The notes below the pieces were generated by a model. It was not told the origin of the DNA. It saw only the letters and a list, made by a program, of their open reading frames with translations, and made no database searches. From positions 22,502,404 through 22,566,403 of the forward strand of contig CM064506.1 in the NCBI GenBank assembly GCA_032716605.1: a stretch of 64,000 bases of DNA, read 5' to 3'. Shown here piece after piece: positions 28,838-39,936 of the stretch (position 1 is its first letter; each line of letters opens with the position of its first letter). Position numbers and translations under genes: made by a program. The stretch comes from Paralithodes platypus (lineage: Eukaryota; Arthropoda; Malacostraca; Decapoda; Lithodidae).

Positions 28838-29207
28838 TTAAGGGGAGACGGGCAGTTTGTTTGGTCTATCAATTCATTTATTCATATATTGTTTTAGTTT
28901 TCGCCCAAGACCTCCATTAAGCTTAGAAAAACACCACTAGACCCCCCCTTCAAGATAATTGTAAATTTGTCGGTAGAAACATTTCCCGGCTAAAGGCCGG
29001 TTCCTCTTAAAATTGTAGGCTCGCTATCGTTCGCCAGGAAATAATCGACACCTAAATGGCACGAAAGGTATTACAATTGACAACAAAATGGGGTGAAAAG
29101 TGTTAAAATCACCAAACTAATGGGCTGAACGTCTTATAATCTCAAAATTAGTGGGGCTGAACACTAGGGAGAAGGGGGTCCAGCAAAACGGTCTGCCTCC
29201 CCTTGTC
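28838..29207 (-). mobile_element. Family A TTAA MITE fused to an 82-bp array
   Basis: TTAAGGGGAGACGGGCAG begins the copy. Core AGGCCGGTTCCTCTTAAAAT, GCTCGCTATCGTTCGCC and AAAACGGTCTGCCTCCCCTT follow. Its last 17-20 bp are the first part of the repeat unit of the adjoining array, and the terminal TTAA is replaced by GTCA. Confidence 0.82.
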
Positions 29208-29994
29208 AACCCTCGTAGCTATACAGTAGATGAGGTATGGTGGAGGCGGAGGGTTGGTAGCGCCAGCGAACGGTCTGCCTCCCCTTGTCAACCCTCTTAG
29301 CTATACAGTATATGAGGTATGGTGGAGGCGGAGGGTTGGTAGCGCCAGCGAACGGCCTGCCTCCCCTTGTCAACCCTCGTAGCTATACAGTAGATGAGGT
29401 ATGGTGGAGGCGGAGGGTTGGTAGCGCCAGCGAACGGTCTTCCTGCCCTTGTCAACCCTCGTAGCTCTACAGTAGATGAGGTATGGTGGAGGCGGAGGGT
29501 TGGTAGCGCCAGCGAACGGTCTGCCTCCCCTTGTCAACCCTCGTAGCTATACAGTAGATGAGGTATGGTGGAGGCGGAGGGTTGGTAGCGCCAGCGAACG
29601 GTCTGCCTCCCCTTGTCAACCCTCGTAGCTATACAGTATATGAGGTATGGTGGAGGCGGAGGGTTGGTAGCGCCAGCGAACGGTCTGCCTCCCCTTGTCA
29701 ACCCTCGTAGCTATACAGTAGATGAGGTATGGTGGAGGCGGAGGGTTGGTAGCGCCAGCGAACGGTCTGCCTCCCCTTGTCAACCCTCGTAGCTATACAG
29801 TAGATGAGGTATGGTGGAGGCGGAGGGTTGGTAGCGCCAGCGAACGGTCTGCCTCCCCTTGTCAACCCTCGTAGCTATACAGTAGATGAGGTATGGTAGC
29901 GCCAGCGAACGGTCTGCCTCCCCTTGTCAACCCTCGTAGCTATACAGTAGATGAGGTATGGTGGAGGCGGAGGGTTGGTAGCGCCAGCGAACTT
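29191..29994 (+). repeat. 82-bp minisatellite spanning a MITE end and its flank
   Basis: Ten units start at 29191 and repeat at 82-bp steps (the penultimate is 65 bp, missing GGAGGCGGAGGGTTGGT). Each unit joins the family A terminus GGTCTGCCTCCCCTT to flank CAACCCTCGTAGCTATACAG and GGTAGCGCCAGCGAA. Units are almost identical, so the expansion is recent. Confidence 0.95.
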
Positions 29995-30491
29995 GACAAT
30001 AATCTTAAGAGGGGGATGGACCGGTTTTCTGGACCACTGTCTCCCTCATGTTTAGCCCCTTTAGTTTTCAGATGTTAAGATGTTTGCCCCATTAGTTAGT
30101 CCATTTTAAGACCTTTCACCCCATTTCTTCGTCAATATTTAGACTTTTCGTGCTATTTAGCTGTCGATTTTTTCCCCTGGCGAACGATAGCGAGCCTGTA
30201 ATGTTGGAAGAATCGAAAAATGTACAAATTAATCTAGAAGGGGGATTTAATGGATGTTTTTTAAAATGTGATGGAGGTCTAGGGAGGAAAATAGAATCAT
30301 AATAAATACATGCAAAAATAGGCCAAAAAGTTAACCATCGAAATTAATGAAAGCAATCGGGCTAACGTTTCCATCATTAGGGAAGAATCCACCAGGAAAT
30401 AGGTGTGCATATTTACAGCCAGTTTGCTCTAGGCCCTTTTGAGTTAGAGAGGTCAAGGGTCAAGATTATTGTCAAGTTCGTTGGCGCTACC
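29977..30491. repeat. 30-bp inverted repeat around a family A element
   Basis: GGTAGCGCCAGCGAACTTGA and on to 30006 is complementary, 29 of 30 bases, to 30462-30491. A family A copy lies between. The left arm also forms the end of the 82-bp repeat unit. Confidence 0.7.
30005..30346 (+). mobile_element. Family A MITE, hairpin deleted
   Basis: TTAAGAGGGGGATGGACCGG begins, with GGCGAACGATAGCGAGCCTG, then the GGCCTTCGGCC hairpin is missing (GGAAGAATCGAAAAATGTAC). GGTCTAGGGAGGAAA follows, and the right end fades after AAAAAGTTAACC. Confidence 0.75.
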
Positions 30492-30519
30492 TGTACAATT
30501 GTGTTACCATACTCAAACT

Positions 30520-31399
30520 TTGCATAAATACAGTGTTTCGCGCCTCGGTGGTAAAGCATTTTTTGTTTTTTTCAATATTCGTATTCGCATTTCCATTCAT
30601 AGCTATTCGCAAATATGCGAATATGTTCACGAAACCAATAGAATATATACAAAATGTTATATATTACATTTTAAAGTTAACACAAACGAATAAATAACAG
30701 TGTAGATGTGCGTTGGGGCCGCTAAAGTGGAATGAAGGAGGACTGAGCAGTGTTGCTACATAACTGTATTTAATAGTACCAGATCAAACTAGTGAAAAGT
30801 AGGCCTACCAAATTATTGTAAAGTGGAATCACTGCCCGGTAAACGAACGTGTGCTGGACCTGGAAATTTGAACCGTCGCAATATTGCCCTTTCAGACATA
30901 TCCAATGTAATAGCATGTCACTAAAATATATTCCATCATATTTCCTCACTGATTTCGTATTTAGTACCAGACATGGACTATTAAATTGGAAAATGTATAA
31001 AATGTACTTGAGAGAGTCAAATGTACCAAATCTCATACTTTAGTACCAAAAAAGCGGCAACATTGGGACTGAGGACTGGAAACAGACAATTTAATGGATT
31101 TAATTTTGATTATTCAATTTTCTATGGCTGAACTCCTACAATATATTAAACATTAATTCATACAGTTCATTTATGATATTTAAGAAATTACACATTCACA
31201 TCGTCATTAACTTCTGGTAATTAATTTCATAGTAATTTAATTAACGTTTGTTGGTGACACAAAAATAATTGCCAGTTCTTGAAGGATGAAATAAGGATTG
31301 AAATATTCGCTATTCGTATTCGCGAATTTTACAACAAAAAATTCGTATTCGTATTCGCAAATAGTGAACATTGATATTCGTTCCATCTCTAGTTAACAC
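30520..31399. repeat. ATTCG-rich region, possible hAT-type end
   Basis: Clusters of ATTCGTATTCGC at 30574-30630 and 31296-31385. Read on the minus strand, 31391 leftwards begins TAGAGATGGAACGAATATCA, resembling hAT termini with repeated GAATA subterminal motifs. GTTAACAC follows it at 31392-31399 and also occurs at 30676-30683, which could be an 8-bp target duplication, but the opposite terminus does not match well. Frames of 60-88 residues inside are unrecognised. Confidence 0.3.
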
Positions 31400-31469
31400 G
31401 CATCTCCTTTGTCAACTATCCCATGTCTCCATTATCCCTCCCTATCAAATCCACTCCGCTTACTGTTTC

Positions 31470-31830
31470 CTCCCTTCTCTTTCCTCCTCCTCTTCTTCTT
31501 CCTCCTCCTCCTTTTTCTCCTCCTCCTTCTCCTCCTCCTTCAGCTTTACTATACCTTTCTGTACCTAGTAGTTGGTAGCTTAGCAGTGTAGATATCCAAA
31601 CTGCCCTGTAGGTCTGTTTTAGTTTGTAAGTCCTTTGTATTCTTCCTCCTCCTCTTCCTCCTCCTCCTTTTCCTGCTCCTCCTACTCTTCCACCTCTTCC
31701 TCCTCCACCACCACCAACTCCTCCTCTTCCTTCTCCACAACCACCAATTCCTCCTCCACCTTCACTTCCTCCTCCTCCTCCACCACCACCTCCTCACTCT
31801 ATTTCCCCCCCCCCCCCCTCCCCCCGCCCA
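31470..31830 (+). repeat. CT-rich imperfect trinucleotide repeat
   Basis: CCT/TCC/CAC triplets (TCCTCCTCTTCCTCCTCC, CCACCACCACC) in two blocks around 31480-31545 and 31642-31830, ending in a C run. Ser-rich and Arg-rich frames are artefacts. Confidence 0.85.
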
Positions 31831-32004
31831 TACTTTATCCCAGTAGTTAGCGGGCACGTCTCTCTAGCGTTCGTGCGAGGCCACATTTGAGTCGACCGCG
31901 TTCACATAACATTAGCGGGAACGGATATTGGGGTACTGCAGTGTCGAGTTGCGAGGTAATGCTAGCGGCCGGGAAGCGTACAGGTGTGTGGGGTTCGTCT
32001 AGTT

Positions 32005-32110
<106 letters not shown>

Positions 32111-32587
32111 TATCACAACCCCTTCCTTCCATACCAACACATTATTCCTCTCTATCGAGATCAGCGAACGTCGTTACCTATAGTCGATTTCTTTTCAACT
32201 GACGGTATAGTGCAAAGTTTCCCTCAAGATTTCTCATTCTTTTTGAAGATTTTGTAGTGATATATGGTGCTAATTATATATACTTGGTCTTAGTATCATG
32301 CAGAGACATAGTAGTTTAATATAGTTCCATCAAGCATCGATGAATTCGCTGCTAAGCTATCCAATTTTTCGTCGACTGAAGAGAAACATAGTATAGAGAC
32401 CCACATGCATAATGGCTGTATCACTTCAAGATTGAATTACATTGCATCATCTGCTGTAGAGGGCTTTATCTAAATCTAAATTGATATCGACTATTACCTA
32501 GGCTATATGTTACATGTCGACTATTACCTAGGCTATATGTTACATGTCCAAGCCAACCACTCACTACATATTAGTACACCAGTTATA
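32111..32587. other. Mostly unrecognised, with a 30-bp duplication
   Basis: TCGACTATTACCTAGGCTAT plus ATGTTACATG occurs twice in tandem (32487-32548). Otherwise nothing supported. Confidence 0.45.
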
Positions 32588-32800
32588 TTAACCCTTTGAA
32601 GCTCTGACGCGTTTTAGCAGTTTATTTTGGCTATCATTAGGCGATTTTATGCAGCTTAGGAAGTATCTGTGGGTATTAAAAGGGTAAATACTATCTCAAT
32701 CAACCCTTTGACTTCCATATACCGTTACTAATCTGAATAAGATCGTCTAATAGTAGCCAGAAACAGAACAGAAACGCGTATTGGAGCTTGAAAGGGTTAA
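32588..32800 (-). mobile_element. Family D TTAA MITE
   Basis: TTAACCCTTTGAAGCTCTGA to CGTATTGGAGCTTGAAAGGG plus TTAA, in reverse orientation to the copy at 24193. TTAA at both edges. Confidence 0.85.
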
Positions 32801-32879
32801 TCCTACTTCACTTAGATGAGAGAGTTTTTTACAGTATTAGTGGTGCTGTCAGATTGTTGTGATGGATCTCTAGGTTCTC

Positions 32880-33735
32880 TCCATCTTCCCCCATTCGTAT
32901 TATCCACCTCCTTCATTAGAATCTCCACCCGCTCTTCCTCCATTCGTATTATCCAACTCCTTCTTTATCATTTTATCTCCCTCTTCCTCCATTCGTACTA
33001 TCCACCTCCTTATTTATCATTATCTCCCCCTCTTCCTCCATTCGTAGCCTATTATCTATTTAGTTCTTTATCATGCTCTCTCCCTTTTCCTGCATTCGTA
33101 TTATCCACCTCTTTATTTATCATTCTCTCCCTCTCTTCCCCCATTCTTATTATCCACCTCTCTTTATCATGCTCTCCCCCTCTTCCTCCATTCTTATTAT
33201 CCACTTCTTTCTTTATCATGCTCTCCCCCTCTTCCTCCATTCGTATTATCCACACACTTCATTATCCTTCTCTCTCTCTTCCTTCATTCTCATTATCCAC
33301 CTTCTTTATCATTCTCTCCCCCTCTTTCTCCATTCGTATTATCCACACTTTATCATTCTCTCCCTCTCTTCCTCCATTCGTAATATCCACCTCCTTCTGT
33401 ATCATGCTCTCCCCCTCTTCCTCCATTCGTATTATCTACGGTACCTCTCTCTTTATCATGCTCTCCCCCTCTTCCTCTATTCGTATTATCCACCCTATGT
33501 ATCACCCTCTCCCCCTCTTCCATCATTCTCTCCCTCTCTTCCTCCATTCGTATTATCCACATTTCTTTATCAGTCTCTCCCTATCTTCCTCCATTCGTAA
33601 TATCCACCTCCTTCTTCATCAGTCTCTCTCCCTCTCCCTCCATTCGTATTATCAAGCTCTCCCTATCTTCCTCCATTCGTAGTTTCCACCTTCTTTATCA
33701 ACCTCTCCTTCTTCCTCCATTCGTATTATTCCATG
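32880..33735 (+). repeat. Pyrimidine-rich minisatellite (about 45-50 bp unit)
   Basis: About 17 diverged units of the type CTCTTCCTCCATTCGTATTA / TCCACCTCCTTCTTTATCAT. Long frames (288 and 175 residues) are open only because the unit lacks stops in those frames. I do not regard them as genes. Confidence 0.9.
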
Positions 33736-33900
33736 CCAATTAACCATCCCTTTACACCTGTACCTATAAACGTACCCATCGGTAATTAACCTTTCACCCC
33801 TTCCTACCTCCTTCCGTAATACGCCCAGCCTTTGTTCTCTCTCTCTCTCCTATTTATCTACGAACCTCTCTATATACTATCTATTCCCATCTTTCTATCG

Positions 33901-34000
33901 NNNNNNNNNNNNNNNNNNNNNNNNNNNNNNNNNNNNNNNNNNNNNNNNNNNNNNNNNNNNNNNNNNNNNNNNNNNNNNNNNNNNNNNNNNNNNNNNNNNN
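33901..34000. other. Assembly gap (100 N)
   Basis: One hundred N bases separate pyrimidine-rich sequence from a GTGATGATAGTGACAGTAGT repeat. The round number suggests a gap of unknown true length. Confidence 0.99.
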
Positions 34001-34125
34001 ATGGTGACAGTAGTAGCGATGATAGTGACAGTAGTAGTGATTATGATGACAGTAGTAGTGATGATAGTGACAGTAGTAGTGATGATGGTGATACTGGTAG
34101 TATTAGTTGTTGTTGTTGTTGTTCC
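34001..34125 (+). repeat. GACAGTAGTAGTGATGAT minisatellite
   Basis: Short units of GATGATAGTGACAGTAGTAG begin at the gap edge and end in a GTTGTT run. Asp/Ser frames are repeat translation. Confidence 0.85.
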
Positions 34126-34771
34126 CCAGGCTGTCTGGCCGAACAGCCCCAAGGTCTCGAGCAAGGCCAAGGCCATAAACGAGCGCCCCCACAAAATCCT
34201 CCCTGCTTACTATTAACAAAGCCCGGGTGACCGAAGCCACTCCAAGGCAGGGAGCTGAGGAAGGTGCGGAAACGCCCGGGAAACCAAAGCCCCATCCAAG
34301 GCCCTGTGCCCCTCAGCAATTATGAAGGGAAAGTTGAGGGGTAAGGGAAAAATGTGACGCTTTGGCTCCCAATCTGCCAACTTCTAGGTTGGTGGCAGTA
34401 GGGAGGTCAATCCACGGAAAAGACGCCGCCACTTGAGATCTAGAAGATATATAAGTAAAAGGAACAGTCAGAGTAAGCTATGGGTATGGCAGAGATCGCT
34501 CAGTTCTCACTCGGATAGACCAGCCCATCACCACATGACTAGAACCCAATCCTCTCAGCATCAGCTAGGAAAGGCCCTAGAAAGCCGCCTTTGGCGGGGG
34601 GATAGCTCCCCTATTTCAACTTCTTTCGGGGTTGGGCACCCGCCCGGTAGTATTAGTGATGATGGTAACCTATCGCAGAGTTGGGTATGCTGTTTTGACT
34701 TTGGGCAAGTCGGCACTTATACCTTAATTGTATGGCATGGAATACATAACATGAAAATGGGTAAACATTAA
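34126..34771 (+). other. Unrecognised GC-richer region with a 112-residue open frame
   Basis: The composition differs from its surroundings and no known repeat in this window matches. The frame 34433-34771 has a basic N-terminal part (RSRRYISKRNSQSKLWVWQR) and ends FGQVGTYTLIVWHGIHNMK. The minus strand is also open over 34041-34319. It could be 5' sequence of a retroelement or host sequence next to the gap; I cannot assign it. Confidence 0.25.
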
Positions 34772-34779
34772 GGATAGGC

Positions 34780-34875
34780 TTTTAGTTTGCTCCCTAGGTC
34801 TCCATCAAGCTTAAAATTACACCCTCTAGACCACTTTTCAAGATAAATTTGTAAATTTTTCGGTAGAAAATGTGT
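34780..34875 (-). mobile_element. Family A MITE fragment
   Basis: TAGTTTGCTCCCTAGGTCTC, CATCAAGCTTAAAATTACAC and AATTTTTCGGTAGAAAATG match the A right third only. Confidence 0.65.
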
Positions 34876-35052
34876 AAGTGTCTTTAACGAAGAAAAAAAA
34901 AACTTACTTAATTTAAGGTAAACAATAAAACAAATTGAAATAGGTAAGGGATCGATTTTCCATAAAAAAAACTTGCGTGAGCGAACAAACCAGAAAAAAT
35001 TATAATTCTTGTTTGTTTATCACCTTAGAAATATAATAAAGTGCCCACAGAC

Positions 35053-35412
35053 ATTTAGGGGACAGTGGTTATATTTGGGTCTATTTATTTACATATCCAT
35101 CTATCTTTTAGTTTCCTCCATCAATGTTAAATACATCCATTAGATTCCCCTTCTAGATTAATTTGTAAATTTTTCGGTAGAAAAATATCCCAGCCGAAGG
35201 CCGTTTCTTCCAAAATTACAGGCTTACTATCGTACGCCAGGAAACCAAATCGACACCTAAGTAGCGCGAAAGGTCTTAACATTCACTAAGAAATGGGTCG
35301 AAAGTTCTTAAAATCAACAAATAAATGGGGCAAACACCTTAAAATCTGAAAACTAATGGGGCTAAACATGAGAGAAGGAGATCTAGAAAATAAACGACCC
35401 ATTTCCACTTAA
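35053..35412 (-). mobile_element. Family A MITE
   Basis: Full-length reverse copy ending CCCATTTCCACTTAA. CAGCCGAAGGCCG hairpin and TACGCCAGGAAACC present. The left end near TTTAGGGG is diverged. Confidence 0.78.
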
Positions 35413-35571
35413 GCCTAGGCTTTGTTGGGGGTGTGAGTGCAAATTGAATACCTCCACAGCACGGCCGCATTATCTAACATCATCTGGTTGGGAGGGTGCT
35501 ATTTGAACCGGGGAGAATCCAGCTCCATTTCTTCGCTCAGAGACACCACCTCTCCTTTATATTTAGTCTCC

Positions 35572-35940
35572 TTAAGGCGGGAGATGGCTAATTTTTTGGT
35601 CGATTTTTGTATATATTTAATATACTCTTCGTTTCCTCCCTAGACTTCCAGTAAACTTAGAAATACAACCCCAGTATCCCCCTTCAAGATATATTTGTAC
35701 ATTTTTCGGTAGAAAAATGTGCCGGCCGAAGGCCGGTTCCTCTTAAATTATAGGCGCTCTCGCTCGCCAGGAAACAAATCGACACCTAAATTACACGAAA
35801 AGTCTTGATACTGACAAAGAAAAAGGGCGAAAGGTATTAAAATCGACAAACTAAGGGGCCGAACGCCTTAAAATCTGAAAACTAATGGGGCTGAGCATGG
35901 GGGAGAAGGGGAGCCAGAAAACCGGTCCATCTCCCCTTAA
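35572..35940 (-). mobile_element. Family A TTAA MITE
   Basis: TTAAGGCGGGAGATGGC to CCATCTCCCCTTAA, 369 bp, with the CCGGCCGAAGGCCGG hairpin and all three AATGGGG-type repeats. Confidence 0.85.
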
Positions 35941-35971
35941 AACCCCCCTCCTTTCTCCTCCCTCGGCACTC

Positions 35972-35974
<3 letters not shown>

Positions 35975-36004
<30 letters not shown>

Positions 36005-36195
36005 TCACTCACTCACTCACTCACTCACTCACTCACTCACTCACTCACTCACTCACTCACTCACTCACTCACTCACTCACTCACTCACTCACTCACTCAC
36101 TCACTCACTCACTCACTCACTCACTCACTCACTCACTCACTCACTCACTCACTCACATATACACACACACATACATACATACACACACTCACTCA
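35975..36195. repeat. CA then TCAC microsatellite
   Basis: About 25 bp of CA, about 150 bp of pure CACT tetranucleotide, then mixed CA/CATA. The His-Ser-Leu-Thr frame is an artefact. Confidence 0.95.
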
Positions 36196-36203
36196 CACAG
36201 AGA

Positions 36204-36300
36204 GAGTTACATGGATACACAGACTGCACAGACCTTGCGGCCTCTACTAGGCAGCCCGGACATAATTCTAACAACATTTGCTACTAATAAGTGGAAGGTA
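36204..36300 (+). repeat. Dispersed repeat H, copy 1, between microsatellites
   Basis: TTACATGGATACACAGACTG, CACAGACCTTGCGG, GGACATAATTCTAA and GGTAAGGTTAG parallel 45405-45515 and the complement of 50580-50650. Confidence 0.6.
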
Positions 36301-36332
36301 AGGTTAGTAAAGCAGAAGGCTCTTTTCCCACC

Positions 36333-36335
<3 letters not shown>

Positions 36336-36408
<73 letters not shown>
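36336..36408. repeat. GA microsatellite
   Basis: Pure AG, about 73 bp, directly after repeat H. Confidence 0.95.
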
Positions 36409-36412
<4 letters not shown>

Positions 36413-36616
36413 AAGGAGTACAAAGGAAATCAAGCAACAACAGATCCAGTGACCCTTCTAGGTTGCTTGTCCTCCAAAACACTGAGGATCAAGTGTCCAA
36501 ACCGTGGTTTAGAGTGGGTAAGGGAACATTGGAAAGGGAATTACTGCCCTGGAACTAATGTCCGTGGCAGGATTAGGAAGTTAGTAGGGGACAGATGGGT
36601 TAGTAACTGAGGGGGG

Positions 36617-38045
36617 GATAAAATAAAGTTATTCATTTACAGACGCAGTCAGTCGCGGGTTTGATGCGAGATATTTGTCTAGGCGGAGTTTAAATGAATC
36701 AACGGTGATGCAGTCTATAACGTTTCGGGGAAGCCCATTCCACAAGTTGACAACTCGATTGAAGAAGAAATTCTTAGATTCGTGCGAGTTAAAAGACTTT
36801 ACCAATAATTTTGCAACCGTTCCCCGCGTGTAATTAGATTGGTCGATAGTGAAGTACTTACTACAGTTCATATTGTCGATGCCTTTGATGATTTTGAACA
36901 CTTGAATTAAGTCGCCTCTTAATCTGCGCTGGGTTAAAGGAAATAGATTTAATTCTCTAAGACGCTCTTCGTATGGTTTGTTCTTTAGGCTAGGTATCAT
37001 TTTGGTAACTCTACGTTGAACTCGTTCTAGCTTGTTTATATCTTTTTGGTAATAAGGGCACCAGGATTGAACGCAGTATTCCAGAAGAGGGCGGACTAAG
37101 GAATTGTAAAGGGTTAGGATAACTTCTTTGGATTTATGCTCAAATGACCTGCCTATTAAGCCAATTATTTTGTTTGCCTTCTTAACAACTTCTGAACATT
37201 TGTTGACTCGGTTTAGGTTACTCGATATTGTTACTCCCAGATCGGTTTCTCTGTTTACATCTTAAGCTGAGTGCCATTCATCGAATAGTTTGCTTTCTCA
37301 TTTGCTTTCTCATTTAGGTATCCGATATGTAGTACTTTACATTTATCCGCATTGAAACTCATTTGCCAAATTTGGGCCCAACATGACAATTTATCTAGAT
37401 TGTGTTGCATATCGTCAACTTGTTCTTTCGAGAGTACGCTATGGCAATTTGTGTATGGTCAGCAAATTTTGAGATTGTACAGGTGGGACCCTCATCTATA
37501 TCGTTGATGTAAATTAGAAAGAGGAATTGGTCCTAGTAACGATCCCTGGGGTACCCCCCGCTACTTACATTGGTCCATTGTGATGCCTTACCGTTTATGA
37601 CTACTCTTTGCTTTCTGTCGCTGAGCCAATTTTCTATCCATTTCAACACACCGTCTTGTATTCCATGCGCTTTTAGTTTTAGCAGTAAACGTTTGTGGGG
37701 AACTTTGTCAAAGGCCTTTTGAAAATCAAGGTATATAATATCTACAGCTTTACTCTCATCGTAGAGGTTGAGGATATCGTGGAAGAAGTCTAAGAGGTTT
37801 GTTAAACAGGAACGTTTTTTACGAAGCCGTGTTGAGTATCTTTAAGTATGTTATTTTCCTCTAAGTGATTTACGAGTCTGTCTCGTATGACAGTTTCTAG
37901 CATTTTACATACAACTGAGGTTAAGCTAATTGGACGATAGTTACTGGATAGGGATTTGCTGCCTTTTTTGAATATCGGTGTTACGTTGGCTAGCTTCCAC
38001 TGATCGGGCATAGTTCCAGACTGCAAGGATTTATTGAATAGTAAT

Positions 38046-38047
<2 letters not shown>
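36617..38047 (-). pseudogene. LINE-delta: RT domain to C-terminus, 5'-truncated
   Basis: From high to low coordinates the minus strand encodes MPDQWKLANVTPIFKKGSKS, SNYRPISLTSVVCKMLE (RT block), QHGF, VDIIYLDFQKAFDKVPH (first catalytic block), KFADHTQIA at the FADD position, DLGVTISSN, LVRPLLEYCVQSW and YEERLRELNLFPLTQRRLRG, NLWNGLPRNVI. This is the CR1/jockey-like layout. The second catalytic Asp of FADD is His. Several frameshifts occur between 37250 and 37800. The 5' break lies at a GA microsatellite; the 3' end is near TTTATTTTATCC. Inactive. Confidence 0.88.

Positions 38048-38048
<1 letters not shown>

Positions 38049-38102
<54 letters not shown>
38049..38102. repeat. GA microsatellite at LINE-delta truncation point
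   Basis: Pure AG, about 54 bp, joined directly to the LINE-delta sequence. The RT frame runs on into a Ser-Leu repeat. Confidence 0.95.
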
Positions 38103-38105
<3 letters not shown>

Positions 38106-38353
38106 CCTGTAAGTCTCAGTGCTGTACTGTCCCATTGGAACATTATGTCCTTATCTCCATCATTTCAGGCGTTGTATTTTCTGGTACAAATGTGGATGCC
38201 AATTTTAATACTACTAAATAGAAACATTTTAGTAAAACTGTAGTTAGTTTTATCATGAGTATTTGTTAGTAATTAACGATGCAGTAACTCGGAATGAAAA
38301 TATCATATTAGTCTTACTAAGGTTGGAGCACGAGTTATGAATATGACTGGAAT

Positions 38354-38587
38354 AGCTATATTGAGTATGTGTATGAGATGTATCCTAAAGTCGTTCATAA
38401 AGCTATATTGAGTATGTGTATGAGATGTATCCTAAAGTCGTTCATAAAGCTATATTGAGTATGTGTATGAGATGTATCCTAAAGTCGTTCATAAAGCTAT
38501 ATTGAGTGTGTATGAGATGTATCCTAAAGTCGTTCATAAAGCTATATTGAGTATGTGTATGAGATGTATCCTAAAGTCGTTCATAAA
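38354..38587 (+). repeat. 47-bp minisatellite, five units
   Basis: AGCTATATTGAGTATGTGTA / TGAGATGTATCCTAAAGTCG / TTCATAA repeats at 47-bp steps, with one 45-bp unit lacking TA. Confidence 0.93.
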
Positions 38588-38761
38588 GTCGCATTATTTG
38601 GTTAGGATATTTAGAGAAAAAATATGATCTAATTCTTACTATATTGAGGGGTGAGGAAAGACTACCGCGTAAAGCAAATGCACTTTTCGTTGGTTTGTAT
38701 TTCAAGTTGTACATAGTAAGTTTCGTCAACGCAATGAATTTATTATGAACTCTTTGAAGAT

Positions 38762-38955
38762 GCATCTTGACGGTTTATTATAGCTATCATTGGACTTTTT
38801 TAGAAAGTTTACGAAGGAGCTGGGGGGATTATATGGTTAGGGACGATCTCACTTAACCCTCTGATTTCAATATACCCTTCCTAATCTGAATAAAAGTGTC
38901 TAATTATAACCAAGAAAACTTAAGAGAAATGCGTATCTGTTCTTGAAAGGGTTAA
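38762..38955 (-). mobile_element. Family D MITE, left end lost
   Basis: GGTTTATTATAGCTATCATT, TTAACCCTCTGATTTCAATA, ATACCCTTCCTAATCTGAAT and TTCTTGAAAGGGTTAA match reverse D. The outer left end is missing. Confidence 0.72.
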
Positions 38956-39114
38956 TGATGACAATATAATAACAAACTTCTACGCACTCAAACAACCAGA
39001 TCCACGCTGGATTATTTTTTGGAAAGGTAAACATGATATTTACTCCCTTAGAATCTCCGTATAATCAATGACCTAGATAAACTGCCTCCCAGGACGCTGA
39101 CTATATCCCCCCCC

Positions 39115-39145
39115 CCCTCTCTCTCTCTCTCTGTCTCTGTCTCTG

Positions 39146-39178
<33 letters not shown>

Positions 39179-39409
39179 GTCTCTCTCTCTCTAAATAATA
39201 TTGTAATTACAACATGCAGTATTAATTGCTTATAAGATGCTGACATTGAATCAGTAAAAGCAAGAATACTAATAGTTCGAAATTATGAACCACATTGCGT
39301 TAATGTTTGCATATAATTTGTCAATGCTTCTGTATTAATGAAAATATTTACTATATACAGCTTTTTGTGAAATAAAGAATTGACTGATTCTATTTATCTG
39401 TACATATAT

Positions 39410-39467
<58 letters not shown>

Positions 39468-39470
39468 ATA

Positions 39471-39505
<35 letters not shown>

Positions 39506-39525
39506 ATCTATCTATCTATCTACAG
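39115..39525. repeat. TC and TA microsatellites
   Basis: 39117-39192 is CTCTGT/CTCT, 39413-39463 pure TC, 39472-39503 TA, 39502-39522 ATCT. Intervening and following sequence to 39930 is AT-rich and unrecognised. Confidence 0.9.
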
Positions 39526-39936
39526 GATATCTATATATGCTGCTTAAATAATTAATCTCATTTTTGGTTTTCTATTATATATTGAATGTACTTTCACCAA
39601 TTACAAACATAATCTTAATTTCTAGTTGATTATTTCTCGCCTATTAACACTACTTTTATGTCAATCTAACAACTAGTTAATAAAACTATCAAACTATTAT
39701 TTGTCCCTTGGAACGGTACAGTCTCAAATAAAAATTAGTGTCTACCCTGCAATATTCTAGTTGAATAGAAAATGGAGATCGCTTCACTAAATAAAAATAT
39801 CAGTGTGTAATTAATTATCATATTCACCTGTTACTAAATATCTAATATCGCTAACAAGAATGGAATAGTATTTGCATTAATATTATTGAAACGTTGCTAT
39901 TTACTATGGCATGTTTCAATACTCCAAGAGCCTTCA

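Noticed and set aside
32816..33682. A 288-residue plus-strand frame
   Set aside because: Ser/Leu/Pro-rich translation of a pyrimidine minisatellite. A second frame is open over the same DNA.
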